A stretch of DNA of 64,000 nt from Gemmatimonadota bacterium (GTDB lineage Bacteria; Gemmatimonadota; Gemmatimonadetes; Gemmatimonadales; GWC2-71-9): assembly GCA_009692185.1 (NCBI GenBank), contig SHZT01000006.1, forward strand, positions 1 through 64,000, in the 5' to 3' direction. Below, one piece after another: positions 61,467-64,000 of the stretch (position 1 is the stretch's first letter; each line of letters starts with the position of its first letter). The notes under the pieces are model-generated. The model ran no database searches. It was not told where the DNA came from and was given only the letters and a program-made list of their open reading frames with translations. The position numbers were made by a program, and so were the translations under genes.

Positions 61467-62360
61467 ATGACCCAGCTTCGCACACGCACGGCGAAAGCTT
61501 TCTTCCGCGCTTCCCCATCGGGCGCGTTCGATCAGTACCTGCAAGACATCCAGAAACTCCCGCTCATACGAGACCCCCAGGAAGAGAAACGGCTCGCGCG
61601 AAAGGCCCAGCGTGGCGACGTAAAGGCGGCAGAGCGCCTCGCCACCGCCAACCTGCGATTCGTGATCTCGTATGTGAAGAAGTACCAGGGGCACGGATTG
61701 GACCTGTCAGAGCTGGTCGCGATAGGCAATGAAGGGTTGTTAAAGGCGGTGAAGAAGTTCGATCCCGAACAAGGCGTGAAGTTCATCTCGTATGCCGTAT
61801 GGTGGGTGCGCCAGGCTGTCCTCAAGGCCCTCGCCGAGCAGACCCGCAGTGTCCGCATCCCGCTCAACCAGAACAGTCATCTCATCCGCATGTCCCGCAC
61901 TGAGACTTACCTCTCCCAGGAGCTGGGCCGCGAGCCCACCGACCAGGAGATCGCGCGGGCGCTGGACGACACGGTGGACAATGTCCGGAGCGCCCGCCGC
62001 ATGACGGCGGCCGAGATCTCGCTGGACGCACCGGTCGACCGGACAGATCGCGATGCAGCGACGCTGGGCGAGCGGTTCGCGGGACAGGAAGGCTCGGAAA
62101 TCGAAGAGAACACCGAGTGCAAGCTGATGCGGGAGGGTATCGACGGCATTCTCAAGAAGTATCTCACCGCGCGCGAACGCAAAATCCTCTATCTCTACTA
62201 CGGGCTCGAAGAAGGCTGCGAAGGCCTGACGCTGGAAAAGATCGGCGAGCTCATGGGTGTCACCCGCGAGCGCATCCGGCAGATCCGCGAGCGCGCCTTC
62301 GAGAAGCTGCGCGAGTCGCCCGACGGCCGGCAGTTGAAGGGGTTCTGGCGCGCAGCCTAG
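61467..62360 (+). CDS. RNA polymerase sigma factor, RpoD/SigA family without region 1.1
   Basis: The ATG at 61467 (a TTG 6 nt earlier is the track start) gives 297 aa. Region 1.2 (FDQYLQDIQKLPLI), region 2 (ANLRFVISYVKKYQGHGLDLSELVAIGNEGLLKAVKKFD, FISYAVWWVRQAVLKALAEQ), region 3 (RIPLNQNSHL...) and region 4 (YGLEEGCEGLTLEKIGELMGVTRERIRQI) are complete. The lack of region 1.1 and the small size resemble the primary sigma factor of Bacteroidota. Its own promoter matches the sequence it should recognise. Confidence 0.93.
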   Translation: MTQLRTRTAKAFFRASPSGAFDQYLQDIQKLPLIRDPQEEKRLARKAQRGDVKAAERLATANLRFVISYVKKYQGHGLDLSELVAIGNEGLLKAVKKFDPEQGVKFISYAVWWVRQAVLKALAEQTRSVRIPLNQNSHLIRMSRTETYLSQELGREPTDQEIARALDDTVDNVRSARRMTAAEISLDAPVDRTDRDAATLGERFAGQEGSEIEENTECKLMREGIDGILKKYLTARERKILYLYYGLEEGCEGLTLEKIGELMGVTRERIRQIRERAFEKLRESPDGRQLKGFWRAA

Positions 62361-62390
62361 CACCCGACTGACGTCTCGCCGGCACCCATC

Positions 62391-62421
62391 GGGGCCCGGG
62401 CCAAGCGCTCGGGCCCCGTTT
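62391..62421 (+). terminator. Hairpin terminator after the sigma factor gene
   Basis: GGGGCCCG (62391-62398) and CGGGCCCC (62410-62417) form an 8-bp GC stem with an 11-nt loop, followed by GTTTG. Confidence 0.65.
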
Positions 62422-62433
62422 GCCGTGCGGGAG

Positions 62434-62439
62434 TATCTT
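62434..62439 (+). promoter_or_regulatory. Candidate -10 box, leaderless start
   Basis: TATCTT ends 6 nt before the ATG at 62446; TTCTCC lies between and no ribosome site is present. Confidence 0.45.
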
Positions 62440-62445
62440 TTCTCC

Positions 62446-63876
62446 ATGAGCACCGTGCTCGACTCCCTGTCCGGCATCGTTGGTGAACGCTGGGTCCGCA
62501 CCGCGGGACCTGCGCTGGACACCTACGCGAGCGACGGTCTCCCCACGATCAACTCACCACCCCGCGCCGTCGTGATACCTGGGAACCGCGATGAAGTGAT
62601 CGCGGTCGTCCGCACGCTGGCCGCGGCGAACGTTCCGTTTGTCGCGCGGGGCGCGGGAACGGGACTCTCGGGTGGCGCGGTGGGCAACGACGCCAGTGTT
62701 GTCATCGCGCTCACCCGCCTGAATCGCATCATCTCCGTGGACACGGTCAACCGCCGCGCCACCGTCGAACCCGGCGTGGTAAACGCCCGCCTTTCCGACG
62801 CCACTCGGCCGCACGGCCTGCACTATGCCCCGGACCCCTCAAGCCAGGCGGCATGCACCATCGGCGGAAACGTGGCGGAGAATGCCGGCGGCCCGCATTG
62901 CCTCAAGTACGGCGTCACGTCCAACCACATTCTCGAACTCGAAGTCGTCCTGCCGGACGGCGAGCTGATCACGCTGGGGTCGCCCGCGGGTGAACCGTGG
63001 GGCCCCGACCTGGTGGGACTCTTTGTCGGCAGCGAAGGCATGTTCGGTATCGCCACGCGCATCACGGTCCGGCTTCTGCCCATCCCCGGCTCGATTCGCA
63101 CACTGCTCGCCGATTTCTCCTCCGTGCGGCAGGCGGGCGAGGCGGTCTCGGCCGTGATCGCCTCGGGCATCATGCCGGCGGCGCTCGAGATGATGGACCA
63201 GAGCTGTGTGCAGGTGGTCGAGGCCTCGATCTACGCCGCGGGCTACCCAACCGATGCCGCGGCCGTGCTGCTCGCCGAGTTCGACGGCGAAAGCGAAGCC
63301 GCAGTTGACGCAGAAAGCGCGCAGATTGCGCAGATACTTCAGGCAAACGGGGCGCGCAGCGTGCGCACCGCCACCACTGCGGCAGACCGTGCGCGCCTGT
63401 GGCAGGGCCGCAAGAAGGCGTTCGGCGCCCTCGGCCGCATCAGCCCGGACCTCGTCGTGCAGGACGCCGTCGTTCCCCGCTCCGCCCTGCCGGACGTGCT
63501 CGATGAAATTGCGGCCATCGCGAAGCGGTACCGGATTAGGGTGAGCAACGTGTTCCACGCGGGCGACGGCAACCTGCACCCCAACCTGTCCTTCGACGGC
63601 CGGAACGCCGACGAGCGCCGCCGGGTGGAAGAAGCTGCGGGCGCGATCATGGAAGCGTGCATCGCCGCTGGGGGAACCATCACGGGTGAGCACGGGGTGG
63701 GAAGCGACAAGCTGCGCTACATGCCGCTCATATTCGACGCCGAGACGCTCACGGTCATGCGGGACACGCGCCTTGCGTGGGACCCGGCGGGACTCGCGAA
63801 TCCTGGCAAGGTCGTGCCCATTCATGCCTGTCGTGAATGGCACGCCGGTGGCCGTGCGCGGAAGGCGGTCGCCTGA
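62446..63876 (+). CDS. FAD-linked oxidase, GlcD / D-lactate dehydrogenase type
   Basis: The ATG at 62446 gives 476 aa. The PCMH FAD domain includes FVARGAGTGLSGGAVG, TVEPGVVNARL, APDPSSQAACTIGGNVAENAGGPHCLKYG and VGLFVGSEGMFGIATRI. The C-terminal domain has FHAGDGNLHPNLSFD and GGTITGEHGVGSDK, the metal and substrate histidines. It oxidises a 2-hydroxy acid such as glycolate or D-lactate. Glycolate would fit with the HAD phosphatase and purine-derived glyoxylate, but this is speculative. The next gene begins at its stop (TGATG). Confidence 0.92.
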   Translation: MSTVLDSLSGIVGERWVRTAGPALDTYASDGLPTINSPPRAVVIPGNRDEVIAVVRTLAAANVPFVARGAGTGLSGGAVGNDASVVIALTRLNRIISVDTVNRRATVEPGVVNARLSDATRPHGLHYAPDPSSQAACTIGGNVAENAGGPHCLKYGVTSNHILELEVVLPDGELITLGSPAGEPWGPDLVGLFVGSEGMFGIATRITVRLLPIPGSIRTLLADFSSVRQAGEAVSAVIASGIMPAALEMMDQSCVQVVEASIYAAGYPTDAAAVLLAEFDGESEAAVDAESAQIAQILQANGARSVRTATTAADRARLWQGRKKAFGALGRISPDLVVQDAVVPRSALPDVLDEIAAIAKRYRIRVSNVFHAGDGNLHPNLSFDGRNADERRRVEEAAGAIMEACIAAGGTITGEHGVGSDKLRYMPLIFDAETLTVMRDTRLAWDPAGLANPGKVVPIHACREWHAGGRARKAVA

Positions 63877-64000
63877 TGGCTATCCCGACGCGGTGGCGCA
63901 CCACGTTCGAGGAGCAGATCGCCGACGCGCGGCGCCGCGTGGACGCGGCCGAGGCTCAGCTCGCGAAAGGCGAAGGCCAGCGCGCGTTGCAGGATCTCTA
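63876..64000 (+). CDS. Start of a coiled-coil-like protein (cut by window edge)
   Basis: The ATG at 63876 overlaps the preceding stop. The 41 visible residues, AIPTRWRTTFEEQIADARRR onward, are strongly helical with heptad-like spacing (VDAAEAQLAKGEGQRALQDL). It is not a GlcE-type FAD domain. Function cannot be assigned from this fragment. Confidence 0.6.
   Translation, partial: MAIPTRWRTTFEEQIADARRRVDAAEAQLAKGEGQRALQDL

Overview
This window is high-GC bacterial chromosome that is almost entirely coding, with short overlaps (ATGA, GTGA, TGATG) joining most co-directional genes. Several features point to Gemmatimonadota or a near relative, although this is an inference from gene content without any database search: a PorX-type response regulator fused to a PglZ phosphatase domain, a membrane-bound cytochrome c urate oxidase (PuuD), a short primary-type sigma factor lacking region 1.1, a BamA/TamB pair, many secreted dipeptidyl-peptidase, beta-lactamase-like and PD40 proteins, and many GTG starts. 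I saw no rRNA, tRNA, CRISPR array, phage or insertion sequence.

Layout. 1-3918 (minus): porX, an MsbA-like exporter and a truncated class V aminotransferase. 4013-5260 (plus): a small unknown protein and a DnaB/KaiC-like ATPase broken by a +1 frameshift, flanked by tandem GGATGAGC repeats. 5292-6019 (minus): ridA and a lipoprotein. 6135-12142 (plus): an unusual polycistron in which yebC-ruvC-ruvA-ruvB runs through a 58-codon Tat-signal stub into allantoicase, OHCU decarboxylase, HIU hydrolase and urate oxidase. 12101-16744 (minus): the three xanthine dehydrogenase subunits plus a DUF6986 aldolase-like protein. Together these two convergent operons cover xanthine to urate to allantoin and then allantoate breakdown; no allantoinase is visible.

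16774-27329 (plus) is a long housekeeping run: queA, tgt, yajC, def, fmt, thiE/tenI, thiS, thiG, a PASTA membrane protein, rpe, a TlpA-like thioredoxin, a YbbR/CdaR-like protein, tsaD and lgt. 27336-34423 holds an Ig-like lipoprotein, a catalytically dead beta-lactamase-fold protein, an FTR1 iron permease fused to cytochrome c behind a Fur-like palindrome, acpS, a HAD phosphatase, a 57-aa four-CxxC protein absent from the ORF track, and a lipid kinase. 34423-41006 (minus) is tamB with a BamA-type partner, divergent from a PBP4-type carboxypeptidase. An FNR flavoprotein follows at 42549.

43576-53229 (plus) holds secreted or accessory enzymes: a peptidase-like protein with a degenerate zinc motif, a 5'-truncated DinB protein, a PD40 propeller, TfoX, a DmpA-type peptidase, an aminotransferase, an acyl-CoA ligase split in two at a dispersed palindromic repeat, and a DPP-IV-type peptidase. 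53256-58547 holds a TetR regulator, small membrane proteins, a DUF2914 protein and a fatty-acid desaturase. 58607-64000 ends with cobalamin adenosyltransferase, a PhzF protein, aroB (apparently starting at ATA), a sigma-70 factor with a textbook promoter, a GlcD-type FAD oxidase and the start of a coiled-coil protein.

Across the window, many first genes of transcription units have a -10-like hexamer only 6-7 nt before the start codon and no Shine-Dalgarno sequence, which suggests leaderless mRNAs. Several genes (the DnaB-like ATPase, the 5675 lipoprotein, the desaturase N-terminus) look frameshifted, so either decay or sequence error is present.
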